Shown one piece after another: positions 25,923 through 35,423 of a stretch of 64,000 nt of DNA; within the stretch, counting starts at the first letter, position 1, and every line of letters begins with the position of its first letter. The position numbers and the translations under genes were made by a program. The stretch covers positions 25,708-89,707 of the forward strand of contig JAGVOT010000031.1 in the NCBI GenBank assembly GCA_020052615.1. The letters run 5' to 3'. The notes beneath the pieces were generated by a model that saw only the letters and a program-made list of their open reading frames with translations, was not told the origin of the DNA and searched no databases. This stretch comes from Nitrospirota bacterium. Its GTDB lineage: Bacteria > Nitrospirota > UBA9217.

Positions 25923-27905
25923 ATGTCTTCAAGCCTATATTTTTCAATTATATCCGTGACTAAGCGAAATAATAATTTAGTGCTAAAGCGTTTTCCCGGG
26001 ACCGGCACAGGACCCCGGGTGCTCGCTCTTGTCCTTTTTCTGATCATGGCATTCGGACTGTCTTCCGATGTTCATGCTCAGTACGGAGTATCCGGCGTCG
26101 TCTCGTTCAGCTATGAGGACTACTCAACCAAGATAGGAAGCCAGAAACAATCGTCTCAAACTTTTTCTCAGATATACGCACTGTCACTGAGCAACTATAT
26201 CTGGGACCGCCGCTTCATGACCTTTTCCGCGGGCGTCGGTTACACGGATCGGACAAAATTGAACGATGCAGGGGCGGATACCCAGACTTTGACCTATGGG
26301 CTCAGTACCACGTTCTTCCCCGGAAGAAGCATCAGCATGGATCTCTTCGGCAACAAGGCGATCAACAAGATCGAGAGCCGATCGAATCTCGCCGGGTACA
26401 ATGTGACATCGACCGCTTATGGCGCTACCATGATGCTGTCGCTGAACACGCTGAACAAAAATGGCAACCGGAACAACAACAACAATAATAACAATAACGG
26501 CTTCAACGGCAATTGGGGAAGGAGGGCGGTGTTGCCGGATATTGTGCTCTCCCACATCCATACGGATAGCGAGTCGCAGAATGCATCATTCCCGATCCGG
26601 GAATCACGGGACGACTCAAAGGTCCTCCTCACTTATCGTCCGAGCACGCGGTTCGACATGAGCCTCGACGGCGAACTGGAACAATACAAAAACGAATTAA
26701 CCGGCTATTTCTATGATTCGGCAACAGCGGGAATGAGGGCGAACGCCGCTCTTTCTCCGCGGTCCGCTCTCTCGATGTATGGTCGCTACACAGATCGGAC
26801 CATGAGCATCAATTCGCTCGGCGGTGATCCTGAACTGATCACTTATAGCTACGGCATGACGCTGGACACGGTCGAAAACGCACGCTTGTCCCACAAATAC
26901 CAATTCGATCAGAGCGCACAGAAATCAGACAGCATGGAAGTAACGGCGGACCGCGCGCGAGCCGAAGTGTTTTACATGATGACTCCGGAGCTGCAGGTGC
27001 ACGGCGCCCTTGTGTATGGGCTTGCAGAGAACAGGTCGCCGGCAACGGCAGTCACATCCGCTCAGACGACGCAGCAGAAGAGCGGGGCATTGCAGGCCGG
27101 CGCATCTTACAATAAGACTTATACGCCGGATTTCCTCGGGCCGTTTGTGTTCGATACGTCCTATGCCTTTGATTATGGATTTTCTGAGATATCGTCAACA
27201 GATCCCAGCATCGATCAGGGGAGAGGACGCTTTTACGTGAATTCCGGAGGTCTGGGCTTCACGAGCCGGGGCTGGGACAAAGACACCTTTTCTCTTGGAT
27301 ATGGTGTTACGAGCAAGCGGGACCATTCACCGGCGAATAATGATTATATGAGTCAAAATTTCAACTTAAACGTGAACACCAGGCGCCTGCCGAAGACCAC
27401 GATTGCGGCCAGCGCATATTACGCGGTGCATGAGAGCACCAGCGCATTTTCCATCCAAAGCATAGCCACGAACGAGTCAAACCAGCAGCGAAGGAGCGTA
27501 CGATACAATATTAACGCATCTCACGCGACCACGCAGTCCTTGACGCTCAACGCCGGAGCCACACGGGGGCTAACCACGTCCAACACGGTATATACGCTCG
27601 CATCGCTGAGCACTCCTCAGAGTTCCGTTTACTTCGACGAGACAACGGTATTTGCCGGGGCGCAGTTCAACTATAATTTTACGCGCAACGTATCGTTCAG
27701 GGCAAACGCGCAGGAGGAGTTCAGAAAGACCGACAATTTGGTCACAAAGTCCAATACGCGGACCCATTCCGCGAACGTGTACATTGACTATCGGATAAGA
27801 ATGATCTTGCTGAATCTTGAATATCGCTGGAAGCAGGATGTACCTGAAAACGGGACGACCGTCACTCAACAATACTTTGTTGCACTGATCACCAGGCCTT
27901 TCTAG
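25923..27905 (+). CDS. Putative outer-membrane beta-barrel protein, no known family
   Basis: 660 residues from the ATG at 25923; an in-frame ATG at 25845 is possible and neither has a clear ribosome-binding site. A signal peptide (hydrophobic LALVLFLIMAFGLS, cleavage near VHAQ-YGV) is followed by long alternating beta-strand patterns rich in Tyr, Thr, Ser and Asn. The chain ends QYFVALITRPF with the C-terminal Phe typical of barrels recognised by BamA. An Asn-rich loop (about twelve Asn, encoded near 26470-26500) probably projects from the barrel. No cysteine or heme site. I do not recognise the family; the neighbours suggest an outer-membrane channel for the cytochrome. The 260-bp upstream gap is very A+T-rich and includes TTGACA near 25830. 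Confidence 0.7.
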   Translation: MSSSLYFSIISVTKRNNNLVLKRFPGTGTGPRVLALVLFLIMAFGLSSDVHAQYGVSGVVSFSYEDYSTKIGSQKQSSQTFSQIYALSLSNYIWDRRFMTFSAGVGYTDRTKLNDAGADTQTLTYGLSTTFFPGRSISMDLFGNKAINKIESRSNLAGYNVTSTAYGATMMLSLNTLNKNGNRNNNNNNNNNGFNGNWGRRAVLPDIVLSHIHTDSESQNASFPIRESRDDSKVLLTYRPSTRFDMSLDGELEQYKNELTGYFYDSATAGMRANAALSPRSALSMYGRYTDRTMSINSLGGDPELITYSYGMTLDTVENARLSHKYQFDQSAQKSDSMEVTADRARAEVFYMMTPELQVHGALVYGLAENRSPATAVTSAQTTQQKSGALQAGASYNKTYTPDFLGPFVFDTSYAFDYGFSEISSTDPSIDQGRGRFYVNSGGLGFTSRGWDKDTFSLGYGVTSKRDHSPANNDYMSQNFNLNVNTRRLPKTTIAASAYYAVHESTSAFSIQSIATNESNQQRRSVRYNINASHATTQSLTLNAGATRGLTTSNTVYTLASLSTPQSSVYFDETTVFAGAQFNYNFTRNVSFRANAQEEFRKTDNLVTKSNTRTHSANVYIDYRIRMILLNLEYRWKQDVPENGTTVTQQYFVALITRPF

Positions 27906-28288
27906 AGCTTCTGCAGCCCTCTTTCCCGATGGGCCTTCGTGTGGTTTTTGCCTTTCCCCAGCGATTCACAACGCGCTTCACCCGGTCTGCGTCGACGGCT
28001 CCCCTCGGTCGCAACCTGAGACTTCTGTCAGATCCCGATGCTATTTCAGGCTGTCGATGGTACGATGCGGGCAGGACCTTTGTGCTGTTCGTGAGAGTCT
28101 TCGATCTCCATCGGCGCAAAGAAATTGCGTAGCATATTCAAATTCAGTATAATGCTCCTGATCTGTCTGGAGAAGGCGCTGACCGGATGCCAGGCTGTGA
28201 AGTAATTCCTATCCTCTGGTATCGGGTAATCCATCATAAAATAGTTGGTTCAGGCGCGTCCGTGCCAGGGCGACGGGCAGGGGTCCAG
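27906..28288. other. Gene-poor spacer, possible decayed sequence
   Basis: 383 bases without a convincing gene. On the minus strand an ORF of 63 codons (28237-28046) and another in a shifted frame to the left read like fragments, but neither has a ribosome-binding site or a family I recognise. No terminator follows the barrel gene in the first 100 bases. Confidence 0.4.
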
Positions 28289-29080
28289 ATGCTTCTCGCA
28301 AAAAAAATCATTGTTGTGATGCCCGCATACAACGCCGCAAGCACCTTGCGGCAGACCTACCTCGAACTGCCCCACGATCTTGTCGACGAAGTGATCCTGG
28401 TCGATGATGCGTCTGCCGACGGGACAGCGCGCCTGGCGGCCGAACTCGGCATACGGACGATCGTCCATGCAGAGAATAAAGGATACGGCGCCAACCAGAA
28501 GACCTGCTACCGGGAAGCGCTCCGCCATGGTGCGGATATCGTGGTGATGGTGCATCCGGACTACCAGTACTCGCCGAGTCTTGTCACGGCGATGGCCTCC
28601 ATGATCGTATCGGGACACTATGATGTCGTACTGGGATCGCGCATCCTGGGCGGAGGGGCCTTGAAGGGCGGGATGCCGCTCTACAAATACATCGCCAACC
28701 GGTTCCTGACGTTCTTCGAGAACCTCTTCCTCGGCGTGAAACTGTCGGAGTATCATACCGGATTCCGGGCCTTTACCCGGGAGGTCATTGAGACGCTGCC
28801 CCTGGAGGAGAACTCCGATGATTTCGTGTTCGACAACGAGATGCTTGCCCAAGCCGTCTATTTCGGCTTCACGATCGGCGAGATCAGCTGTCCGGCGAAG
28901 TATTTCGAGGAAGCATCGTCCATCAATTTCAGCCGCAGCGTGAAGTATGGTTTCGGCGTGCTGGGAACGACCATGAAATATGTTCTGCAGAAAGGGGGTC
29001 TGGTAAATTCCGTATTGTTCAGCAGGCAGGGGAAAAAGGTATCCGGGACGTCCGCGGCAGCTCCCGAAAACAGGGGATAG
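28289..29080 (+). CDS. Family 2 glycosyltransferase (dolichyl/polyprenyl-P-mannose synthase-like)
   Basis: 263 residues from the ATG at 28289. A GT-A fold with [14 protein letters not shown], the nucleotide-binding [10 protein letters not shown] and [12 protein letters not shown], a DPM1-like variant of the DXD region, then [12 protein letters not shown]. No C-terminal transmembrane helices are present, so it is of the soluble DPM1 type. It probably transfers a sugar from a nucleotide donor to a polyprenyl phosphate. Glycosylation of the extracellular proteins encoded upstream is possible but unproven. Confidence 0.87.
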   Translation: MLLAKKIIVVMPAYNAASTLRQTYLELPHDLVDEVILVDDASADGTARLAAELGIRTIVHAENKGYGANQKTCYREALRHGADIVVMVHPDYQYSPSLVTAMASMIVSGHYDVVLGSRILGGGALKGGMPLYKYIANRFLTFFENLFLGVKLSEYHTGFRAFTREVIETLPLEENSDDFVFDNEMLAQAVYFGFTIGEISCPAKYFEEASSINFSRSVKYGFGVLGTTMKYVLQKGGLVNSVLFSRQGKKVSGTSAAAPENRG

Positions 29081-29085
29081 TCAGA

Positions 29086-30210
29086 TCACACGGACGGGGT
29101 CGGGGCTGCGGTCACCCGGTTCCTGCCGTTCCTTTTCGAGACATACAGCGCTTCATCGGCCTTCCTGAGCAGTTCTTCCGGTCGTACGTCATCGCTGCCG
29201 TTCAATCCCGCAACACCGATGCTGATGGTCAGGTTCGTCCCCGGGTGTCTTTCCTTGATCCGGAAAGGATGTTTTTCCACGATTGCGCGCATCCTGTCGG
29301 CGACCTTCAGGGCAATGCCCATATCCAGCTCCGGAAGGATCACGGAGAACTCCTCCCCGCCGTACCGGAAACAGGCGTCCATGGTCGTGTGCCTGCATTG
29401 GCCTTTGATGACGATTGCCAGCTCCTTCAGGATGGCATCGCCCTCCTGGTGTCCGAAATTATCATTGAACAGCTTGAAGTGATCGATGTCCAGCATGATC
29501 AGCGACAGGGGCTTGCCGGTCCTGTTCCGCTTGTTCACTTCCTGCTCGAGCCTTTCCTCGAATACGCGGTGATTATAAAGGCCGGTCAGGCCGTCGAGCT
29601 GGGAGAGCTGCTCGGTCTTCATGAAGAGGCTGGCCTTTTCGATGCCGATGGCGATCTGGTGGGAGGTCAGCGCCATGAAGTCCATATCGTCGACGCTCAG
29701 TCCCTGCTTCTCCCTGCAGTCGATGCCGATCACCCCGACGGTCATGTTCCGCGACTTGAGCGCGACGCCGATATACGCTCCGTCCCGCTGCTCCTCGCCG
29801 GGGACATGGATAAAATCGTTGAAGGTCTCGTAGAACAGCGAAAGATCGTGGATATGCGCATGCTCGCCGATCTCGACGATCCTGCCCGGCAGCCCTTCGC
29901 CGATCCCGATGGAGGTCTTCTCGGTTATCTCGAATCCGCTGGAATAGGTGAGCAGCAGTTTTTTCCGACGGTCGTCGGCAAGGTAGAGAGAAACGCGGTC
30001 AAAGGGGATCGATTTTCTGAGCGTGCCCATGATCAGGCGGATCATTTCATGAAAATCATTGGTCGCGGCAATGGTCTTGGAGATGTTGTAGAAGGTGAAG
30101 ACCTGATTGTTCGACTTTTCGAGCAGGTTTCCCAGACCGTCGATCTGGGCCCGTTCCTGTTCCAGCTCCTGTTCAAGCCGTTCGATGCGTGCTTTCAATT
30201 CATCAGACAT
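29086..30210 (-). CDS. GAF-GGDEF diguanylate cyclase
   Basis: 374 residues: an N-terminal coiled coil (1-35), a GAF domain (about 50-195) and a GGDEF domain (about 205-365) with the active-site variant YGGEEF and the substrate site FKLFNDNFGHQEGD. The position of the inhibitory RxxD site reads TTMD, so product feedback is probably absent. It should make cyclic di-GMP in the cytoplasm in response to a GAF ligand. Convergent with the glycosyltransferase gene, five bases apart. Confidence 0.93.
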   Translation of the reverse strand: MSDELKARIERLEQELEQERAQIDGLGNLLEKSNNQVFTFYNISKTIAATNDFHEMIRLIMGTLRKSIPFDRVSLYLADDRRKKLLLTYSSGFEITEKTSIGIGEGLPGRIVEIGEHAHIHDLSLFYETFNDFIHVPGEEQRDGAYIGVALKSRNMTVGVIGIDCREKQGLSVDDMDFMALTSHQIAIGIEKASLFMKTEQLSQLDGLTGLYNHRVFEERLEQEVNKRNRTGKPLSLIMLDIDHFKLFNDNFGHQEGDAILKELAIVIKGQCRHTTMDACFRYGGEEFSVILPELDMGIALKVADRMRAIVEKHPFRIKERHPGTNLTISIGVAGLNGSDDVRPEELLRKADEALYVSKRNGRNRVTAAPTPSV

Positions 30211-30350
30211 GGAGACCCCGCAAGGTTGGCGTCACCTGCAGCACAGGACTTCGGCAAGGCGGACGAAAAAGAACAAGAAGGTATAGTGCGCCGCTGCACA
30301 GCCACAGCAGGGAGGGGCTCATCTGCAGTTTGACCGCATGGACGGTTTGA

Positions 30351-31109
30351 TCATTGGGTCTTTTTCGGCGGCACCGTTGATATGGGGATCGACTTCGGCT
30401 GCGGCGCAGGTGCTGCGGCCGCTGCCGCCGGCGCGGTCTTTGCCTCCTGCTTCGGAGCGGCGGCTTCCGCTGACGCCGGTGCGGTGATAACGATGATGGT
30501 CTTCTGGTCTTTGACCTTGAACCCGCGCTCGGGAGCTTTCTCCGGGTAGGATGCGGCGATAAGGGCCTCGGCGTTTACGCCATTCTTCGCAAGATATTTC
30601 ACCAGTTCCAGCGACCGTCCTGAGGCCAGGGTCCGGCCGTCCCTGGCGGGGACCCTTTTCCGGCCCTTGCCCTGGGCCGGAGCGGACTTTGTCGTGTTCC
30701 CGACGACGATCTCCCTGTCATTCATCTCCTTCAGAAGGGTGGCAAGGTTCAAGAGGTTCTGCTGGCTGGTCCGTGCGAAAGTGATGGACAGGGGCGTATA
30801 AAGGACGTCCTCGGCGATATTGACGATGATCCGGTTCCCCGCAGTGACGACCTCGGCCTTTTCGGCGGCGATCTCGCTTTCCAGGCCTTTCCTGAGCGTC
30901 TGCCCCGCGGCGTCTAACCAGCCTGTTTCCTGTTTTTCCTTTGCTTTGAGCTGGTTGAGCTCTTTCCGGGTCCTTTCGAACTCAGGCTGTCCCTGCTTCA
31001 ATTTCTCATACTCGGCAGCAACAGGTTTGTATTCGTACAGATAGAAATAGGCGCCGCCGCCGAGGGCCGCGACGAGCAGCACGATCAGAATAGATGCAAC
31101 GATCTTCAT
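30351..31109 (-). CDS. OmpA-like periplasmic protein with inner-membrane anchor
   Basis: 252 residues: one N-terminal transmembrane helix (about 5-25), a coiled coil (35-90) and an OmpA/MotB-like domain (about 95-210) with LYTPLSITF, LASGRSLELVKYLAKNGV and AASYPEKAP. An Ala/Pro-rich tail (about 212-252) follows. The domain normally binds peptidoglycan. Position 120-160 has a basic insertion (GKGRKRVPARDGRT). It may tether the inner membrane to the wall. Confidence 0.8.
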   Translation of the reverse strand: MKIVASILIVLLVAALGGGAYFYLYEYKPVAAEYEKLKQGQPEFERTRKELNQLKAKEKQETGWLDAAGQTLRKGLESEIAAEKAEVVTAGNRIIVNIAEDVLYTPLSITFARTSQQNLLNLATLLKEMNDREIVVGNTTKSAPAQGKGRKRVPARDGRTLASGRSLELVKYLAKNGVNAEALIAASYPEKAPERGFKVKDQKTIIVITAPASAEAAAPKQEAKTAPAAAAAAPAPQPKSIPISTVPPKKTQ

Positions 31110-31218
31110 GGTGCCTCCTTGAATAAGCAGATGTTAAAGATCAGACAGAAGACTACCGACGACAGGCCAACGCCTCTGTTCCCGTCTCTGGTCTTCTGCC
31201 CGCCTAAAATCTGCTGTC

Positions 31219-32418
31219 CTATTTTAACACATTCACCGCTTCTTCGATGCGGTCCATGCCTTTTTTAATAATCTCCATGGAGGTGGCATAGGAAAGCCGG
31301 ATATAGTCGTCGGCGCCGAAGGAGTCGCCTGATACCAGCGCCACTTTTGCCGCCTCGAGCAAATACGCGGCGAGGTCTCCCGAGTTCCTGACGGTCTTCC
31401 CGCCCGCCGATTTTCCATAGAGCTTCGATACGTTAGGGAAGGCATAGAAGGCGCCGACAGGCAGCATGCAGGACACGCCCTGCATCTTGTTCAGGCGCTC
31501 CACCATGTATTTTCTGCGCTTGTCGAACTCGGCGTTCATCACCGGGAGAAAGTCCTGGCGACCACGCAGCGCTTCGAGAGCGGCCTTCTGGGAAATGGAC
31601 GTGGGATTCGAGGTGCTCTGGCTCTGGATGTTGGCCATTGCCGTTATCACATCCTTGGGGCCGGCAGCGAAGCCGATGCGCCAGCCGGTCATGGCGTGGG
31701 ACTTGGAAACGCCGTTCACCACGATGGTCAGCTCCTTGATCTCCGGATTGAGGGAAGCGATGCTGGTATGGGTGAACCCGTCGTAGACGAGCTTTTCGTA
31801 GATCTCATCGGAGATGACATAGATCCGGTGCTTGACCGCAACGGCCGCGATCTCCTCGAGGGTCTTACGGTCGTACGCCAGACCGGTGGGGTTGGAGGGG
31901 CTGTTCAGGACCATCGCCTTGGTCTTTTTGGTGATCGCCTTCTCAAGCTTGGCCGCGGAGAGGCGGAACCCTTCCTGCTCCGTCGTCTCGACGATGACCG
32001 GGGTGGCATCGTTCAGGATAACCTGATCGGGATAGGAGACCCAGTACGGCGAGGGGATGATCACCTCGTCGCCGGGGTCGAAGAGCGCTTCGGCGATATT
32101 GTAAAGGCTGTGTTTCGCCCCGCAGGAGATCAGTATCTGCGACCGTTCATAGGTGAGCCCGTTGTCCTTCTTGAGCTTGTCAACGACCGCGTCCTTGAGC
32201 TCGTCGGTGCCGCCGGCCGGGGTGTACTTCGTAAAGCCCGACTGGATCGCCCTGATCCCCGCCTGTTTGACGTTATCCGGTGTGTCGAAATCAGGTTCGC
32301 CGACGCCGAAATCCACCACATCGATGCCCTGTGCTTTCATGGCCTTGGCTTTCGCCGCCATGGCAAGCGTGGGCGACGGTTTGATCGCCTTGGCCCGTTG
32401 TGCAATGCCGATAGTCAT
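31219..32418 (-). CDS. Aspartate/aromatic-type aminotransferase, class I
   Basis: 399 residues of the PLP fold type I AspB/AspC family, subgroup I-gamma: SPTLAMAAKAKAMKAQG at the N-terminus, NSPSNPTG, the PLP-binding ISDEIYEKLVYD, the Schiff-base Lys in VNGVSKSHAMTGWR and the carboxylate-binding Arg in YIRLSYATS. It interconverts aspartate and oxaloacetate; prephenate or other keto acids are possible substrates. GAAAGGA lies before the ATG. A 14-bp palindrome stands 53 bases upstream. Confidence 0.94.
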   Translation of the reverse strand: MTIGIAQRAKAIKPSPTLAMAAKAKAMKAQGIDVVDFGVGEPDFDTPDNVKQAGIRAIQSGFTKYTPAGGTDELKDAVVDKLKKDNGLTYERSQILISCGAKHSLYNIAEALFDPGDEVIIPSPYWVSYPDQVILNDATPVIVETTEQEGFRLSAAKLEKAITKKTKAMVLNSPSNPTGLAYDRKTLEEIAAVAVKHRIYVISDEIYEKLVYDGFTHTSIASLNPEIKELTIVVNGVSKSHAMTGWRIGFAAGPKDVITAMANIQSQSTSNPTSISQKAALEALRGRQDFLPVMNAEFDKRRKYMVERLNKMQGVSCMLPVGAFYAFPNVSKLYGKSAGGKTVRNSGDLAAYLLEAAKVALVSGDSFGADDYIRLSYATSMEIIKKGMDRIEEAVNVLK

Positions 32419-32470
32419 GGTAACAAAATCCTTTCTCAGTCCGGAATGAATTGAAATTTCTCCGTTTTTA

Positions 32471-32484
32471 ACATAGCGCTATGT
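32471..32484. promoter_or_regulatory. Perfect 14-bp palindrome, probable operator
   Basis: ACATAGCGCTATGT is a perfect inverted repeat between the aminotransferase gene (minus) and the 7TM-GAF gene (plus). On the minus strand its right half (TATGTT) could serve as a -10 box, so a dimeric regulator bound here would block the aminotransferase promoter. No terminator-like U-run follows, which argues for protein binding rather than an RNA hairpin. Confidence 0.5.
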
Positions 32485-32597
32485 CAAAGTCAATTAATTT
32501 TTGGCAGTGCAGGTCCATCGGGAAACGATCTCCAGGTATGATGAACCTTGTGCCTTGGGAATGCAATATGCTATAGTACCTCCATGGGGGAAGCGTT

Positions 32598-34079
32598 GTG
32601 AACGTACCGCAGATCCTTGGATATCCGCTGCTCGTTGTCGCTGGTCTGGAATTCCTGCTCGGCATCCTTCTTCTCCGGCAGAATCCGCGCAACAGTCCCG
32701 TGAACAAGGCCACCGCTGCCTGTGCCTTTGCAGCAGCCTTGTGGTCGTTCAGCGCGGCATTGATGTATATCCGGTCGGCCATGGGGTTGGACCATATCTT
32801 CTTCGCCCGGCTCAGCTGGATCGGCTGGTTCACGGTCCCCACGGCACTCCAGTCCGTGCTTTTCCTGAAGGACGAGCGGAGCCGCCGGGCCCATGTCGCC
32901 GGGATGGTCCTGTATCCCCTCTGGGCGGCGGTGCTGGCACTCTGTCTGTTCACGGACCTGATCGTAACGAACGGATATGTTCCGTTCCCCTATCACAACA
33001 GCCCCGGCCCGCTCGAAGCGCCGATGCGTCTCATCGGCGGCCTGCTGGTCTTCTGGCTGGCCTACGAGATCATCCGGCTCAGAGGCCTCCTGACGGGGTA
33101 TCGCCGGTCACAGCTCGGCTGGTATCTCTCCGGCACGATCATCTTCGGGACCGGCGGCGCCGTTGTCGGCGGTTTTCTGCAGCTGTTCACGGGCACCGGG
33201 CTTGAGCCGTCGCTGAGCGCATACTTCAGCCTTCCCTGGGTCCTGATGATCTTCTATGCCATCACGCGCTATCGTCTTTTTGACGTGCGGATCGTCATCT
33301 CGAACGCCATGAGCGCCCTGCTGCTGTTCTCGCTGTTCGCATGGGCCCATGTGGTCCTGTCCCGGCTGCTGGAGCCCTTTGCCGGGAGCGTTTTCGCCAT
33401 CCCCCTGTCGCTTTCGGTCATCGTTCTGCTGTTCTTCGCCACGCCGTTCAGCAGGACAGTGCGGGAGCTTGTCCAGCGGTCGGTCGTGCAGGACAAGTAT
33501 CGCTACCAGGAGATACTGCGGGAATCCATCAATGCTATCGTCACGATCCTGGATTTCGGCGAACTGCTCGATTATATCGCCGATACGATACAGAAGGGCC
33601 TGCGGGCAGAATGTGTCTCCCTGTACCTCAAGGAGGCCGATGGCCGCTTCGCTCTCCGCCATGGCGTCGGGCGCATCGCCCAGGCGCCGCAGGGCCGTTC
33701 CCTGGACCCGGCAATGATCGATCTGGTCCAGCAGGCAGGCAGTGCCGTGGTCCGCGAGGAACTGGAGCGGGTCCTGACGGAGAAGGACTTCGGCGGCCTC
33801 AACCGCACCCTCAGGGAAGCCTGCGCCGAATTGATCATTCCGCTGCGGTACAAGGGAAAGCTCGCCGGCGTCCTGACGACCGGCAGCAAGGGGAATGGTG
33901 AACCCTATGTACAGAGCGATATTGACCTGCTCGAAGCGCTGGCGGGACATGCGGCCGTGGCCATCGAGAACGCCCGGCTCTATGATGAGGCGAAGCGCGC
34001 CCAGGAGTCTCTCCGGGAGAGCGAGGCGCGGCTGGAGATCATGGCGAAGCAGTCCATCGAGCGGTATCTGTCAAAGTAA
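32598..34079 (+). CDS. 7TM plus GAF sensor protein lacking an output domain
   Basis: 493 residues starting at a GTG preceded by GGGGGAAG. Residues 1-270 contain seven to eight hydrophobic helices resembling the 7TM input region of some histidine kinases. A short helix and a GAF domain (about 310-460) follow, then a coiled coil ending ARLEIMAKQSIERYLSK. No HisKA, HATPase, GGDEF or HTH domain follows, and the next 96 bases do not restore one in another frame. It may signal through a partner or be a truncated kinase. An extended -10 (TGCTATAGT, 32569-32577) lies just upstream. Confidence 0.75.
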   Translation: MNVPQILGYPLLVVAGLEFLLGILLLRQNPRNSPVNKATAACAFAAALWSFSAALMYIRSAMGLDHIFFARLSWIGWFTVPTALQSVLFLKDERSRRAHVAGMVLYPLWAAVLALCLFTDLIVTNGYVPFPYHNSPGPLEAPMRLIGGLLVFWLAYEIIRLRGLLTGYRRSQLGWYLSGTIIFGTGGAVVGGFLQLFTGTGLEPSLSAYFSLPWVLMIFYAITRYRLFDVRIVISNAMSALLLFSLFAWAHVVLSRLLEPFAGSVFAIPLSLSVIVLLFFATPFSRTVRELVQRSVVQDKYRYQEILRESINAIVTILDFGELLDYIADTIQKGLRAECVSLYLKEADGRFALRHGVGRIAQAPQGRSLDPAMIDLVQQAGSAVVREELERVLTEKDFGGLNRTLREACAELIIPLRYKGKLAGVLTTGSKGNGEPYVQSDIDLLEALAGHAAVAIENARLYDEAKRAQESLRESEARLEIMAKQSIERYLSK

Positions 34080-34140
34080 GCGCTGTCAGGAGCTTCAACG
34101 GTCGTCCTCGCGGCAACGAACCCGCTGAACATTCCCTCCC

Positions 34141-34169
34141 TTGCAAAAAAGGCATGAATCGGTTACATT
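34141..34169 (+). promoter_or_regulatory. Putative promoter abutting the MFS gene start
   Basis: TTGCAA (34141-34146), 17 bases, TACATT (34164-34169). Only six bases separate the -10 box from the ATG at 34176, so transcripts from it would be leaderless. No Shine-Dalgarno sequence is present. Confidence 0.4.
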
Positions 34170-34175
34170 CCCCCT

Positions 34176-35390
34176 ATGTCTGAACGTGATCCGTCCGGCC
34201 CGGCACGATGGCGTCAGGGCCTTACCCGCAATGTCGTCATCCTGGGTTTTGTCAGCCTGCTGAACGACGCGGCCTCCGAGATGATCTATCCGCTGCTCCC
34301 GGTGTTCCTCACCTCCGTGCTCGGTGCGGGACCGGCTGCCCTCGGTATGATCGAGGGCGTCGCTGAGTCAACGGCTTCGCTGTTGAAGCTCTATTCGGGC
34401 TATCTCTCTGACCGGGTAAAGCGCCGCAAGGGCTGGGTGGTCGCCGGTTATTCCCTCTCGAACGTCATTCGTCCGCTCATTGCATTCGCCGGTTCCTGGG
34501 TCCAGGTGCTGGCGCTTCGTTTTTCCGACCGTGTCGGCAAGGGGCTCAGGACATCACCGCGGGATGCCATGATCGCCGATTCCACGCCGCCGGAGTTCCG
34601 CGGCATGGCGTATGGCTTCCACCGGGCCATGGACCACGGCGGTGCAATCGTGGGCCCGCTCCTTGCCACAGGCCTGCTCCTGCTCTATCAGGACAGCCTC
34701 TCCACGGTCTTCCTGCTTTCGTTCATCCCCGGGACGCTGGCCGTTGTCCTGCTGCTCGTGGGATTGCGGGAGAAGGAGGCCACCCCCGGCACGGGAAGCA
34801 GGCCGTTCAGCTTCCGGTCGGCCTGGATGGCGATGCCGGGCGGCTTCCGGAAATATCTGATGATCATCCTCATCTTCACGCTCGGCAACTCCACCGATGC
34901 GTTCCTCCTGGTGCGCGCGCAGTCGCTGGGGGTCCCGATCGCTCTTCTTCCGACGATATGGGTGGCCCTCCACGTCGTCAAGATGGCGTTCTCCGTGCCG
35001 GGTGGGATGCTTTCCGACCGTCTGGGAAGAAAGCGGATCATTGTCGCCGGCTGGGTAGTGTACGCCCTGGTGTACGGGGGATTCGCCTTCGCGAGCCTGC
35101 AGTGGCATGTCTGGGCCCTTTTTGCAGCGTACGGGATCTACTTCGGCCTGACCGAGGGCGTTGAGAAGGCGCTTGTCGCCGATCTCGCGCCTGCCCATCT
35201 CCGGGGCTCCGCTTTCGGACTCTATCATCTGACCGTCGGCATCGGCGCGTTCCCGGCGTCGCTTCTCTTCGGCCTGGTGTGGGAGCGGTTCGGTGCCGCC
35301 GCAGCATTCGGCATGGGCGCAGGTCTTGCGCTCCTTTCGAGCGTGATGCTTGCCCTGCTGCGGGAGCAGAAACCACGAAATGCTGATTGA
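34176..35390 (+). CDS. MFS transporter
   Basis: 404 residues with about twelve transmembrane helices. The motif GYLSDRVKRRKGWV between helices 2 and 3 is the MFS motif A, and a matching GGMLSDRLGRKRII occurs in the second half. FLNDAASEMIYPLLPVFL near the N-terminus resembles a bacterial drug or sugar efflux subgroup. Substrate unknown. Thirty-three bases upstream of ubiX. Confidence 0.9.
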   Translation: MSERDPSGPARWRQGLTRNVVILGFVSLLNDAASEMIYPLLPVFLTSVLGAGPAALGMIEGVAESTASLLKLYSGYLSDRVKRRKGWVVAGYSLSNVIRPLIAFAGSWVQVLALRFSDRVGKGLRTSPRDAMIADSTPPEFRGMAYGFHRAMDHGGAIVGPLLATGLLLLYQDSLSTVFLLSFIPGTLAVVLLLVGLREKEATPGTGSRPFSFRSAWMAMPGGFRKYLMIILIFTLGNSTDAFLLVRAQSLGVPIALLPTIWVALHVVKMAFSVPGGMLSDRLGRKRIIVAGWVVYALVYGGFAFASLQWHVWALFAAYGIYFGLTEGVEKALVADLAPAHLRGSAFGLYHLTVGIGAFPASLLFGLVWERFGAAAAFGMGAGLALLSSVMLALLREQKPRNAD

Positions 35391-35423
35391 TCACGAGCGA
35401 AGGAACGTCAGAAAGGAACGATC

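Noticed and set aside
28046..28237. 63-codon minus-strand ORF in the spacer before the glycosyltransferase
   Set aside because: Plausible composition but no ribosome-binding site, no family and adjacent shifted-frame fragments; better treated as non-coding or decayed.
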